Source: Ditylenchus dipsaci (taxonomy: Eukaryota; Nematoda; Chromadorea; Rhabditida; Anguinidae). From it: 64,000 bases of DNA. The stretch covers positions 186,001 through 250,000 of the forward strand of contig SADC01000854.1 in the NCBI GenBank assembly GCA_004194705.1. Reading direction: 5' to 3'. The translations under genes were made by a program, and so were the position numbers. The notes beneath the pieces were generated by a model. The model made no database searches and had not been told where the DNA came from. It saw only the letters and a program-made list of their open reading frames with translations. Shown here one piece after another: positions 53,580-63,993 of this stretch (its first letter is position 1; the number at the start of each line of letters is the position of its first letter).

Positions 53580-55990
53580 TCGGCCATTTAAGTGTTAAAA
53601 GAGAAGTTCTGTAATTTTCTAGTTTGGTTTAGACCCATCAGAAAATGGGAAATTGAAGTGTTTGGGCTCAAATAAAAGCGCACGATGTGCTCAAAATGAT
53701 AGCATTAAATTTGGCCACCTTTTATTGGAACAGAATTTCAGGTTTGACTATTGAAAAAGGACTTTTACGTCAAAAACTCAAAAGAGTTAGAAACGACTAG
53801 CAAACTTCAAAGCCCCTTTTTCGTCTGGGCCTTCCCCAGCTTTTTTTGACATTTTTCACCAAAAAGATGCGGAATAAAATTCTCTTTCTAATGCACTGAA
53901 ATTTAGGATGGTGCAGGTCGATTTACGATTTTTATAGCGGGTTTTCGGCCAAAAATTGTGTTTGAAAAATGATGATTTTTTGAAAAAAATACACTTTTTC
54001 GCCAATTCACAACAGATTATAGTTTTCTTGTGCATGTTAGAAAGAACAACTCCTTATGTGTCGAAAAAGCTTTTTAAAATACTGCGCGTCATCAAATTTT
54101 TATTGAGCATTAATCGTTATAAGAAATGTACTGGTTTTTCTGACAAGGGAACATCAACAGTGGGTAACGCTCTTATAGCTAAGCCTGATATACCAAATTG
54201 TGGCATTTTCATGCTGAATTTTTTAATATATGCAGTTTTTTGCGAACCTGGACAAAAAATTTTGGAAAATAGACATTTCAAAAAAACTACAAAATCGAAA
54301 ATATTTAAAAGCCATTTTCTTTAAACTAGGCCATTTTTCGGTTTCTTCTAACTTTTGAAAATGCTCAGTTCTGGTCTCTTGTGAAAGAAGAGACAATTTT
54401 GAGTAAACGTAGAATTACAGATTTACGACTTTGAAGTTGGACCTCAAGGTATAGCTAATTGAAAATTCAATTTATGTCAAATGTCTGAAATATTGTAATT
54501 TTTCATATTTTTTGGATACATTTCTAGATTTTATTGCAGCTTCTCTGCATATTATCTACCATTCTACGCAGAATTGAGCAGCTCACTTATTAAAATATTA
54601 ATTTTTAACGGATTAGATATTTTCGTGGAAAAAAAGAGTTTCAAAACAAAAACTATTTTTTCTCAAAAACCGAGTTTTAATTTTATGATAAAACCTGTTT
54701 ATATAATTCGAGTTAAATTAACCCGCTTTCACTCTACTTTACAAAAAGGAACTTAAAAATTTATCAACTTTGAATTTTTTTGTTTACAAAGCTCAATGTT
54801 TTCCGTTCAGTTCGTAATCTGCATGAAAAAAATCATTCGGGGCTATTTTAACCTTAAAAACAGGTTTTTATCAAAAAATTAAAATTCGATTTTGGAGAAA
54901 AATAGATTTTTGTGTTTGAAACTCCTTTTTCACAAAGATATCTAATCCGTTAAAAATTAATATTCATTAAATGAGCCTCTTGAATTCTGCGTAGAATGGT
55001 AGATAATATGCAGAAAAGCTGCATAAAACTCTAGAATGTATCCAAAAAATATGAAAAATTACAATATTTCAGACGTTTGACATAAATTGAATTTTCAATT
55101 AGCTATAGTCGACTGTCCAATAACATACACCCCAAAAGTTCGTTCCCGCCTAGGGTCCGACACTTTTTTTTAGCCCCATTTTTTCAAAATTTTTCCATTT
55201 CTGTTTTGACAGTCTGGTAGCAAATATCGCAAGGATTCGATTTTGCCGATCATTTTTGCAGGAAAACAATGATTTTGACATTTAAAAAGCCAAAACTCCC
55301 ATTAACATACACCTAAATCCAAAACAGGTGTACGTTAATGGGAGTTTTTGCTTTTTAAATATCAAAATCCTTGTTTTCTGCGAAAATGATCGGCAAAATC
55401 GGAATCCTTGCGATATTTGCCACCAGACTGTCAAAACAGAAATTGGAAAAAATTTGAAAAAAATGGGTCTAAAAAAAAGTGTCGGACCCTAGGCGGGAAC
55501 GAACTTTTGGGTGTATGTTATTGGGAGAGTCGACTGTATACCTTGAGATCCAACTTCAAAGTCGTAATCTGTAATTCTACGTTTACTCAAAATTTCTCCT
55601 CTTTCACATGAGACCAGAACTGAGCATTTTCAAAATTAGAAGAAACCGAAAGTGGCCTAGTTTAAAGAAAATGGCTTTTAAATATTATCAATTTTGTAGT
55701 TTTTTGAAATGTCTATTGTTCCAGAAATTTTTGTCCAGTTTTCGCAAAACTGCATATATCAAAAGATTCAGCGTGAAATAATGCTACAATTTGGTATATC
55801 AGGCTTAGCTATAAGAGCGTTACCCACTATTGATGTTCCCTTGTGAGTACCAAACTTTTGGAAGCCACAGCTCGGCGAATTACCTACAGAAAGTGACCAA
55901 AATTAATGCTATCATTTTGAGCGCATCGTGGGCTTTCATTTGAGCCCAAATACTCACTCTCCCATTTACTGAGGGGTCCGACCAAACTAA
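53580..55990. repeat. Giant palindrome, 2.4 kb
   Basis: The outer arms: GAGAAGTTCTGTAATTTTCT and CAAATAAAAGCGCACGATGT on the left, and the inverse ACATCGTGGGCTTTCATTTG-like block and AATTACAGAACTTCTCTTTT on the right. The middle arms: GACAAGGGAACATCAACAGT / ATTGATGTTCCCTTGTGAG, and GTAGAATTACAGATTTACGA / CGTAATCTGTAATTCTACG. The centre is near 54780. The left arm carries about 350 extra bases near 53740-54130; the right arm carries the MITE at 55113. Translated frames show no recognisable protein. Confidence 0.75.
55113..55540. repeat. Long pogo-like MITE, word CCAATAACATACACC
   Basis: TA-flanked: GTCGACTGTCCAATAACATA on the left, TATGTTATTGGGAGAGTCGA on the right. The core GTTCGTTCCCGCCTAGGGTC and GACAGTCTGGTAGCAAATAT is shared with 38338 and 41847. 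The intact left arm of the host palindrome reads AGCTATACCTTGAG backwards without the element, giving the empty TA site. Confidence 0.82.
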
Positions 55991-56217
55991 CAAAATTACA
56001 GAACTTCTCTTTTAAGAATTTTAAAGTTTATATAATTTATCGCAAATGCCAACTTTTTTCAAAAATTTCACCATCATGTTCAGCGAGAAATGCTGAGTCG
56101 ATGCGGGCACTTACTATACTTGGCCGTTAGAGTGTTAAAATGTCAGTTGTTTCCTCGTTGTGAACTAAGTTTTAAGACATATTTATTTTTCTAAAAAGGC
56201 AGAAATATAAAAAATAA

Positions 56218-56735
56218 TTATTCGTCATCTCCTCCGCCTCTGCCACGTCCACCACCTCCACGTCCTCCGCCTCCACCTCCACGTCCTCCACCTCCACGTC
56301 CTAAAAACGAATTTTTAAATTGAGGCTAGACTAGTTTATTCTAACTCACCCGCCACCGCCTCCCCCTCTACCACCTCCCCAGCCTCCTTGTTGACCACCG
56401 GCTCCTTGCTGACCTCCCAACCTCCTTGCTGACCGCCCCATCCTCCTTGTTGTCCTCCCCATCCACTTGTTGGCCACCACCCCAACCTCCTTGCCGCCCT
56501 CCCCCAGCCTCCAGTTGTTGACCTCCACCCCAGCCACCTCGTCGGCCGCTACCTCCCCAAGGATTCATGCCACCCCAGCCTCCTTGACGTCCACACCCCA
56601 GCCACCTTGCTGTCCTCCCCAGCCTCTACCTCCGCCCCAGCCTCTTCCACCGCCACCCCATGGCATGAACCCTGCAGAATGGAGAAACCACTGGGCATGC
56701 GAAGTAATTAGAAAGAGAGAAGCAATAATAAGCAT
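56218..56735 (-). CDS. Secreted Gly/Gln/Trp-rich protein 2
   Basis: Paralogue of the gene at 48628-49285. MLIIASLFLITSHAQW is a signal peptide with the same A-Q-W junction; the true start may be the ATG at 56749 if a run-length error lies between. Then WFLHSAGFMPWGGGGRGWGG, GRQGGWGGMNPWGGSG and GGQQ-rich blocks. An intron of about 45 bases (donor GTGAGT near 56347, acceptor TTTTTAG at 56301) leads to a GRGGGG-rich C terminus ending GRGGGDDE. Several frame corrections in G runs are needed. Probable extracellular structural protein; role unknown. Confidence 0.6.
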
Positions 56736-56785
56736 AGTAATAATCGCATTTTTAAGAAGCTAAAAATGCAACTTTTGTTTAAATA

Positions 56786-57493
56786 TTGGGTTGCCGGAAA
56801 GTAATGTCGTTTTTTTTCTAATGCTTACCATGCTGTGGTTTTTTTTTTCATTAATAAAGCATTATATACAAAAATTAAGCACTGTTTTTCTTGCTTCTAA
56901 TATGTTTTTTACAACTTGCTTACACGTAAAGATTTTAACATGGTTTTAGGCCTTTCAAATGAATGCAAGTTGATTGAAAAAACGCATTTTCGACACATCT
57001 TCTTTTTTGCATTCAACAAGGTCAAAAGCGAATGAAGCGGCTCAGGAAATCTGTCAAGTGTACGGAGAGGGCTCGATGACCTAACTTAGGTTCTTTATCT
57101 CTCCTTAATTCTTAATTCTTTCCTTAATTCTTAATTCCTTAATTCTTTCCTCGATTGTATAGCAAACAACGATAACTTTCTGACTAAGTTAGTGGTCATC
57201 GAGCCCTCTCCGTACACTTGACAGATTTCCTGAGCCGCTTCATTCGCTTTTTGATCATTGGTTGAATGCAAAAAAGAAGATGTGTCGAAAATGCGTTTTT
57301 TCATCAACTTGACAGTTCATTTGAAAGGCCTAAAACCATCTCACGTGTAAGCCAAGTGTAAGAAAACATATTAGAAGCAGAAAAACAGTGGGCTTAATTT
57401 TCGTATATACATGCTTTATTATGATAAAAAAAAACAACCACATGGCTATGGTAAGCATTAGAAAAAACGACATTACTTTCCGCGCTAACCCAA
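56786..57493. repeat. Mariner-end foldback MITE, 708 bases
   Basis: It starts TTGGGTTGCCGGAAAGTAATG and ends CATTACTTTCCGCGCTAACC plus CAA, flanked by TA (56784-56785 and 57494-57495). TTGGGT...AAAGTAATG is an irritans-type mariner terminus. The arms match for about 330 bases: GAGGGCTCGATGACCTAAC and ATCGAGCCCTCTCCGTACAC. The centre has AATTCTTAATTCCTT repeats. Confidence 0.78.
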
Positions 57494-57637
57494 TACCTAT
57501 TGAGATAAGTAAGAGCTCAACAATTGCAAATTTAAATATTTTGTTTGGTTCAATGTTTTTTTTTAATTGATTTGAAATTGTTTCGATACGCAATTTCTTG
57601 AACAGGATGTGTCAGAATTTGATACACTTTTAACGGG

Positions 57638-59157
57638 ACACGGACAATTCGCATCCAGACAATTCTGCCTCCGGGCCGATTCGCCTCCCGGACCAATTCG
57701 CCTCCAGGACAATTCGCATCCAGGACAATTCGCCTCCCGGGACAATTCGCATCCAATTACATTTTTTATCTCCTGTTCAGTCTGTCCATTCACTCCATGA
57801 ACCGAATAAGCTTATCCTTAGTTTGTATTTTGCCAGAAGGGTATATTGTAGTTGTATTGCATTATTTTTTATAACATTTTTGTCAATTTATCACCTAATC
57901 GCCTATTTTCTCATGTTGTGTGTCCACCTGGTTTTATTTAGTGGTTCCAACTCGTACAGGTATCACAGGTCCAACCTGTATCAAATGGACAATTGCTCCC
58001 TGTTCATAAAGGCATTCTTACCCTGCTCAGATAATAAAAACAACAATTATTTGACTTCAAATTGATCAGGCTATAACCAACTTAGCTGCCTTTCTTTTGA
58101 TCCAAGTGGACGACCACATGTTTAGTTAGTCCACTGGATGTCCAGTAGAATTAAAGTTGATCATAATTTCAAAGTTCTTTACAAGACGAAAATATTACTA
58201 TCCGGGTACCACTAACTACTGAGTACAACAAAATCAAGTGGTCGTCAATTTGGTGCAAATTTTTTTACGTTTTTCATATTCAAAACCTGTTTTCTGGACC
58301 AATTGGCATGCTGAAGATGGTTCGATAATAGTAAAGAAGGTTTTGTATGGTATTTTTATTTTTAAATTATTGGGAATGATTGAATTTGCCAAAACTAGAA
58401 AATAGCTTACAAAACGGCATTTCACCACTATCAAACCATCTTCAGCATTCCGAGTTAGTCCAGAAAATAGGTTTTGGAACCCAAAAAAGTAAAAAAAAAA
58501 TCTCCAAGTGGACGACCACTTGATTTGGTCGGTTCAGACTACAAAATTTTTCAAAATGTACGAATTTGAAAAGTGTGGACCATTTTGTGTGTGGACTAAT
58601 TCGGTATGGATTTGGTGCGGATCGATTCGCTTAACGCCCGTAAATGAATATACACCTGGACGAGGGATACCTACCTCTAATTGTGGGGATCGGTTCAGTG
58701 AACTCAAAATTTTATTATCAAACCTGATTCACCACATGATTTACATTGATAGACATAGTTGGTTTCGATTTAATTTTTTTTCAAATTTCAGGCCATCCAT
58801 ATGAACATACACCTGACCAGAAGGTACCTACCCTCGGTTTTGGGGTTCAGATGGGTGAAATCGCGGTTTCGGTCCTAATCAAACAGGATTTACCACAAAA
58901 TTTCACGTCGAAAATAAGGGTTTGAATGTGGTATAATGACTGTGACTTTTCAAAGATTACTTCTACTACTTTTTTTGTACCGGAGGCGAATTGTCCCGGG
59001 AGGCGAATTGTCCCGGAGGCGAATTGTCCTGGAGGCGAATTGTCCCTGGAGGCGAATCGTCCCGGGAGGCGAATCGGCCCGGAGGCGAATTGTCCGGGAG
59101 GCGAATTGTCCCGGAGGCGAATTGTCGCGACCCGTCCCGGAGGCGAATTGTCCCGGA
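57638..59157. mobile_element. Word-end element, word GGACAATTCGCCTCC, 1.5 kb
   Basis: The left array (57640-57750) has six words; the right array (58979-59155) has ten inverted words GGAGGCGAATTGTCCCGG. The ends GGGACACGGACAATTCGC and GCGAATTGTCCCGGAT are alike, but I found no target duplication. The interior contains an AAGTGGTCGTCCACTTGG foldback (58090-58540) and no transposase. Its word differs from that of 39398 (GGACAATTCACTACC) by three bases. Confidence 0.7.
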
Positions 59158-59219
59158 TTTTTCAGGTCCAAGAGCATCTTAAAAGTGGTTGAAACATGAT
59201 TTCGAGCGAGTATGGCTAA

Positions 59220-59350
59220 ATTCAGGAATTTATGGCCAATTTTCAGAAATCTATGGCCATTTTCAGTATTCTAAGACCAAAATTCAGTAATCTATGGCCA
59301 ACACAGATCTATGGCCATTTTTCAGTATTCTATGGACAAAATTCAGTATT
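59220..59350. repeat. Tandem array of TCTATGGCCAATTTTCAG
   Basis: Six imperfect copies of TCTATGGCCATTTTTCAGTA in one orientation, period about 22 bases. Confidence 0.65.
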
Positions 59351-59439
59351 CTATGGCCAAAAAAATACCACTTTCTTAATTCCACAAAGCATAGTGCTAT
59401 TCTTTTTTGCTCAGCTTTACTATGCTGAACTGGCAACAC

Positions 59440-59570
59440 TGAGTGCAAGTGAGAGTGAGAGTGAAAACAGAGTGAGAGTGAGCGTTTTTTCATTTTGCAT
59501 TGGGGCAGAGTGCGAGTGAGAGTGAGAATGAAAAGGTGTCCCCAATGGCGAGTGAGAGTGAAAAGGCTGC
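59440..59570. repeat. GAGAGTGA microsatellite
   Basis: Imperfect GTGAGAGTGA repeats broken by a GCATTGGGGCAGAGTGCG insert and repeated again after it. Confidence 0.7.
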
Positions 59571-59719
59571 ATTGGGACGCGCTTTTAGAGTAAATACGGT
59601 ATACGAGTTGGGTTTTTACCTGAAAATACCGATATCTCAGCTCTTTGCAATTTTCAAAAAGTGATCTCAACGGATTCGGGCTCAGAAAAAGATTTTCGGA
59701 CTCACAGGTAACATCCAAA

Positions 59720-60830
59720 AGCTTAAACTGTCAAATTTTTTTTAATTAAAAATTTCAAAACTTTGGTTAGAAAGTGTCGCAAGTTGGTTGCCGTCCTGGT
59801 AATGAACAAGTTAGTAATTGTTGCTCACAATTGCTCACGCGCATCTATAGATCTGCCTAGTCTATAAGCTGAAAAGACTGCGAAAATATTTTCGTTTCAG
59901 TGTAAAACCAGTTTACCAATGACAAGTCGGAGTTGGATTATTTTGAATCGTGAGCGCACTTACTGCAACTCTGACTTTAACTTAAAGTCTTTAAGTCCGG
60001 ATTCCTGAATGAGCAATTGGAAAATCTACGATAACTGCAAAATTCTGCAAATCTCCCTCTTCTTTAAATTGAAATTTGAAAATGCACCTCATTATGATGG
60101 CGTAGAAGTAAATAGTCCGCCAATTTTGAGTTCAATTTTACTATTTACTCTATTTATTTTGTAAAAATTCAATCAAGTCTTGATCTTACGTCACCCTCGA
60201 GATGTTACTTCTCTAAAATACGAAGATTTAAATTTTTGTATTTTAACGTGAAGTCAAGAGTAAATTTTTAATGAGTGTCATTAGTGTGAGCGATGGGGGT
60301 CGAGCGAGAATCAAAAACGAGAAAGCAAAATTTTTGAGACGAAAATCAAGAATTCTTGAAATTTTTCGTCTCGAGTTCAAACTAAGTGTCATCGCAAGGT
60401 GCCGTAAAATCAAAGCGTGACGTGAGATCAAGTGACGTAAAACAAGTGTATGATACGCATGATATTTACTGATGATGAATTTTGATGAGGATTTCAAATT
60501 TTTATCGATTGAATGGGGAATTTCGAATATGGAATGGAACAAAAATTACCCTGAGCGTTGAGTAAGATAATCTACCGGTCTCTAAATATTCGGCGCTCGA
60601 GGTAGATCGAATATTACTAGTTTTAGGACTAACTAAAACACACCTCTAATGTCTGAAATCTAATAAAGATTGAAAAATAAAAAGACGGGAGATTCCAATA
60701 TTAGAGGTGTGTTTTCATGATCCATAGTTTTGTGCTTCTTATGTGCTTTTGTCCCCTTTTCCACTTTTTGAATTCGCGCCTTTTTAATATTAATTATTTG
60801 ATTGCTGTTTCATTTTTCTTTAAAGGAGCA
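59720..60830. other. Gene-free stretch
   Basis: No gene supported. A small foldback lies at 60590-60720 (AACACACCTCTAATGTCTGA and AATATTAGAGGTGTGTTTTC). Confidence 0.35.
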
Positions 60831-61602
60831 TGGCTTCCTACGACTAAATCAATTGTTGATATTTGAATTCCCGGGGACAAAATCCTACACTATGGTTTGG
60901 CACGAAATGTTTTTTGAATGCAAGCATTTTTCATTTCAAATATTCTTTTGAAATTCTTTAATTACTTCAAACCAGCAATTGTGGGCACAGCAAAAAGTAT
61001 GATTACTCACTGAACCCGTAGCATTTAGCCGGATCGGATCCCGAAGTCGAGCATGAGTTAGTCCTCTTCGGAGTGTCGTGGACTTCGAGTTTTAAATTTG
61101 CTGGGCTTTTGGCTCGGTCTTACAAATTTTTTGGTCTGATGAGTAGGTAAGTGGTTTGACTTTAGAATTGTTTTTGGTCTGATTATAGTAAGATCATTTC
61201 AACGGACACAGATTTAGGTAGAAATTTTGGTATCAGGGCAGAATTTCTAAAAACTCTCGCCTTAGCATTTACAAATCGCACACCAGCGAAATCACCTACT
61301 TCCATAAAAAAATACCGAGAAAAATTCAAGAAGAGTCGGTATGAACAGTTGTATTTCACTTGCTCCGGTATTTCTGTTTTACACAGTGAACATTCACGCA
61401 AAGATTGAAGGCCGGGCAACAGGCCAGCAAATCCAAAACTCGAAGTCCAGGACGCTCCGAAGAGTCTGACTCATGCTCAACCTCGGGATCCGATCCAGCT
61501 AAATGCTACGGGTTCAGTGAGTAATCATACTTTTGCTGTGCCCACAATTGCTGGGTTGAAGTAATTAAACAATTCAAAAAGAATATTTGAAATGAAAAAT
61601 GC

Positions 61603-61835
61603 GGCGCTACTATAGAATACCCCCCCCAAATCCGACCTTTTAAAAATGCTGTAACTACCTTGCAAACAACAAGTTTAGGCTTAGCCCTTAGGCTTGGGGG
61701 TAGGCCAGCGTACGGAATTGTGACTAATGAAGAGTTTGCGCACATTTTCCGGGTCTGGGACATAAATTTTGGGTACTTTTTACTTAAGTTTTAAAAGGTC
61801 GGATTTTGGGGGGGGGGCGTATCTATAGTAGGATC
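61603..61835. mobile_element. GGCGCTACT-end element, 233 bases
   Basis: It starts GGCGCTACTATAGAATACCC and ends GGGCGTATCTATAGTAGGATC. The target duplication AAAAATGC is perfect (61595-61602 and 61836-61843); the single empty copy is present in the left arm of the host foldback (about 60925-60932, inverted). Inside are C/G tracts and the AAATCCGACCTTTTAAAA hairpin. Confidence 0.85.
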
Positions 61836-61908
61836 AAAAATGCTTGCATTCAAAAAACAATTCGTGCCAAAACCATAGTGTAGGATTTTGTACCCGGGAA
61901 TTCAAATA

Positions 61909-62048
61909 CCGTATTTTCTTTAATAATGACCCGGGGTCATTTTTTTTCAACCCCTTAAAAATCCCGAAATTGTCAATCAAAAATGGCCTTAACTCTGAAA
62001 TCATAGTCAAAAATAAGGGGGGGGGGGTCATTATTAGAGAAAATACGG
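61909..62048. repeat. MITE with CCGTATTTTCTTTAATAATGACCC ends, 140 bases
   Basis: Flanked by TA (61907-61908, 62049-62050). The left end CCGTATTTTCTTTAATAATG and right end CATTATTAGAGAAAATACGG are inverted. The host's left arm (AATTGTTGATATTTGAATTC) shows the site with a single TA. Relatives with AATAATCCCC in place of AATAATGACCC are at 13005, 26600 and 33506. Confidence 0.85.
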
Positions 62049-62149
62049 TATCAACAATTGATTTAGTCGTAGGAAGCCATGCTCCTTTAACGTTTTTTTA
62101 CTCTTAGTCAAACTCTTAGGCACATGGTAAGCCAGCGCCAGTCCATTGC

Positions 62150-62935
62150 CAATCAACTTTAACCATTCAAAATGGGTAGGTGTCTCCTATTCAGATGGAT
62201 ATCCGTCTGGATGGCCTGAAAAATTAAAATCTCATAAAATAAAAATAAATCATTTTATCTAGCTCGAAGTTGTGTGAGGAATTGGGTTTGTTAAGTCCAA
62301 AATTGCGATTTTACCCATCCTAACTTCAACTAGGGTGGGTACCTCCCGGTTCGGTGGATATCCACCTAGATATCTCCACCCAAACGACCTGAAAAGTCAA
62401 ACGCTTGTCTTTTATATCTAAAATTATGGTAGAAAAAGGATGCACCCAAGTGGATTCCAAATAGCAACTCTAAATCCCTTAAAATCTGAAGGCAGTTTTG
62501 CAGTTTTTGAGGGGCCGTGCAGAGTGACCGAGCCAACCAAGTGGTCGTCCACTTGGAATTTTTTTTAAAGTTTTCGGGTCCAAAATAATTTTTCTGCACT
62601 AATTCGAGCATGCTGAAGATGGTTTAAAAGTGGTAAAATCGTGTTTTATCGATAAATTTTTGAGTTATCGTAAATTATTGATTTGATAAATCAATGATTC
62701 ACAATAACTCAAAAATTTCTCGATAAAACATGATTTTAGTACTGTCAAACCGTCTCCAGCATGCTCGAATTAGTGCAGAAAAATTATTTTGGAACCGAAA
62801 ACTTTAAAAAAATTCCAGTGGACGACCACTCGGTTTGGTGCATGGATCGCCCAGTAGAACTGAGGTTTGATTATAGAAAAACATTTTAAATGATAGGAGT
62901 TCTTTACAAGACGAATAAGTTAATTCAAAAATTTA
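62150..62935. repeat. Foldback with AAGTGGTCGTCCACTTGG ends
   Basis: The palindrome from about 62525 to 62850 carries CAAGTGGTCGTCCACTTGGA and the inverse AGTGGACGACCACTCGG, with GCATGCTGAAGATGGTTTAA / AAACCGTCTCCAGCATGCTC and AATTTTTGAGTTATCG arms. Related units are at 43080, 43560, 58090 and within 62939-63993. Sequence before 62520 has GGGTAGGTGTCTCC and GGATATCC motifs, unassigned. Confidence 0.6.
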
Positions 62936-62938
62936 AAA

Positions 62939-63993
62939 GGTAATATTTAATTCTGCCCCTAATCTGTGAAAAGCCCCTAATTTCGGGAAAAATGCCCCTA
63001 TTTGAATTGCCCCCTAATTACTGAAAAATGCCCCCTAATTTTCTGAAAAATGCCCCCTAATTTTTTCTCTCGTCATTTTTAGTCAAAATTTTGCGGGAAT
63101 TCAAATTTTCTAGTCAGAAAATAACTTGGATTGGTCAGAATCCCACCGCGGAATGGCCAGAAGCGCCTGAAAGTTGTTTTTTTGGGGTTTACTAAAGGGG
63201 GGGGGGTTATACTTTTGTGAAAATCGATTGAGCGGATCAGATTTCGGGTCCGATGGCTTAATTGCTCAGAATTCCAGGCTTACGGTGGTTTTTAAATTTT
63301 TTAGTCTGAACCAACCAAACAAGTGGTCGTCCACTTGGATCAAAATTTTTTTACGTTTTCATGGTCCAAAACCTGTTTTCTAGATCAACTCGGGCATGCT
63401 GAAGATGGTTTGACAGTAGTAAAATGCCGTTTTCTCGAGTACTTTTTGAGTTTTGAGGAATAATTGATTTTGGTGAAATCATTTATTTGCCAAACTCAAA
63501 AAATACTCGAGAAAACGGCATTTTACTACTGTCAAACCATCTTCAGCATGCCCGAGTTGATCTAGAAAACAGGTTTTGGACCATGAAAAACGTAAAAAAA
63601 ATTTTGATCCAAGTGGACGACCACTTGGTTTGGTTGGTTCAGACTAAAAAATTTAAAAACCACCGTAAGCCTGGAATTCTGAGCGATTAAGCCCATCGGA
63701 CCCGAAATCTGATCAGCTCAATCGATTTTTTCGCAAAAGTAACCCCCCCCCTATTTAGTAAACCCCAAAAAAACAACTTTCAGGGACTCTGGCCATTCCG
63801 CGGTGGGATTCTGACCAATCCAAGTTATTTTCTGACTAGAAAATTTGAATTCCCGCAAAGTTTTGACTAAAACGACGAGAAAAAAAATTAGGGGGCATTT
63901 TTCAGAAAATTAGGGGCATTTTTCAGTAATTAGGGGCAATTCGAATTAGGGGGCATTTTTTCACAGATTAGGGGGCAGAATTAAATACCACCC
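62939..63993. mobile_element. GGGTGGTATTTAATT-family foldback, 1055-base near-perfect palindrome
   Basis: The ends GGTAATATTTAATTCTGCCC and GGGCAGAATTAAATACCACC carry iterated words AAAAATGCCCCCTAATT (left) and the inverse TTAGGGGCATTTTTCAG (right). The arms pair from both ends to the centre near 63465 (CTACTGTCAAACCATCTTCA and its inverse). An AAGTGGTCGTCCACTTGG foldback forms the inner part. The right flank AATTTAA (63994-64000) equals the left flank AATTTAA(AA) as far as the window shows. Confidence 0.82.

Larger units (their letters stand above)
60831..62090. repeat. Large foldback with two elements inserted in its right arm
   Basis: The left arm (60831-61115) contains GGAGCATGGCTTCCTACGAC, GAATTCCCGGGGACAAAATC, GTATGATTACTCACTGAACC and CCGGATCGGATCCCGAAGTC. 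The right arm (61420-62090) repeats these inverted: CGGGATCCGATCCAGCTAAA, GGTTCAGTGAGTAATCATAC and GTCGTAGGAAGCCATGCTCC. The right arm is longer only because of the insertions 61603-61835 and 61909-62048. The centre near 61260 is AT-rich with no clear gene. Confidence 0.85.

Noticed and set aside
53956..54324. 122-residue open frame with hydrophobic segments
   Set aside because: Lies in the left arm of the 2.4-kb palindrome; the opposite arm does not preserve the frame and no family is recognisable.
60990..61520. GGATCGGATCCCGAAGTCGAGCATGAG, reminiscent of 5S rRNA
   Set aside because: The match is short, the 5S control elements are missing, and the sequence is an arm of the foldback 60831-62090.
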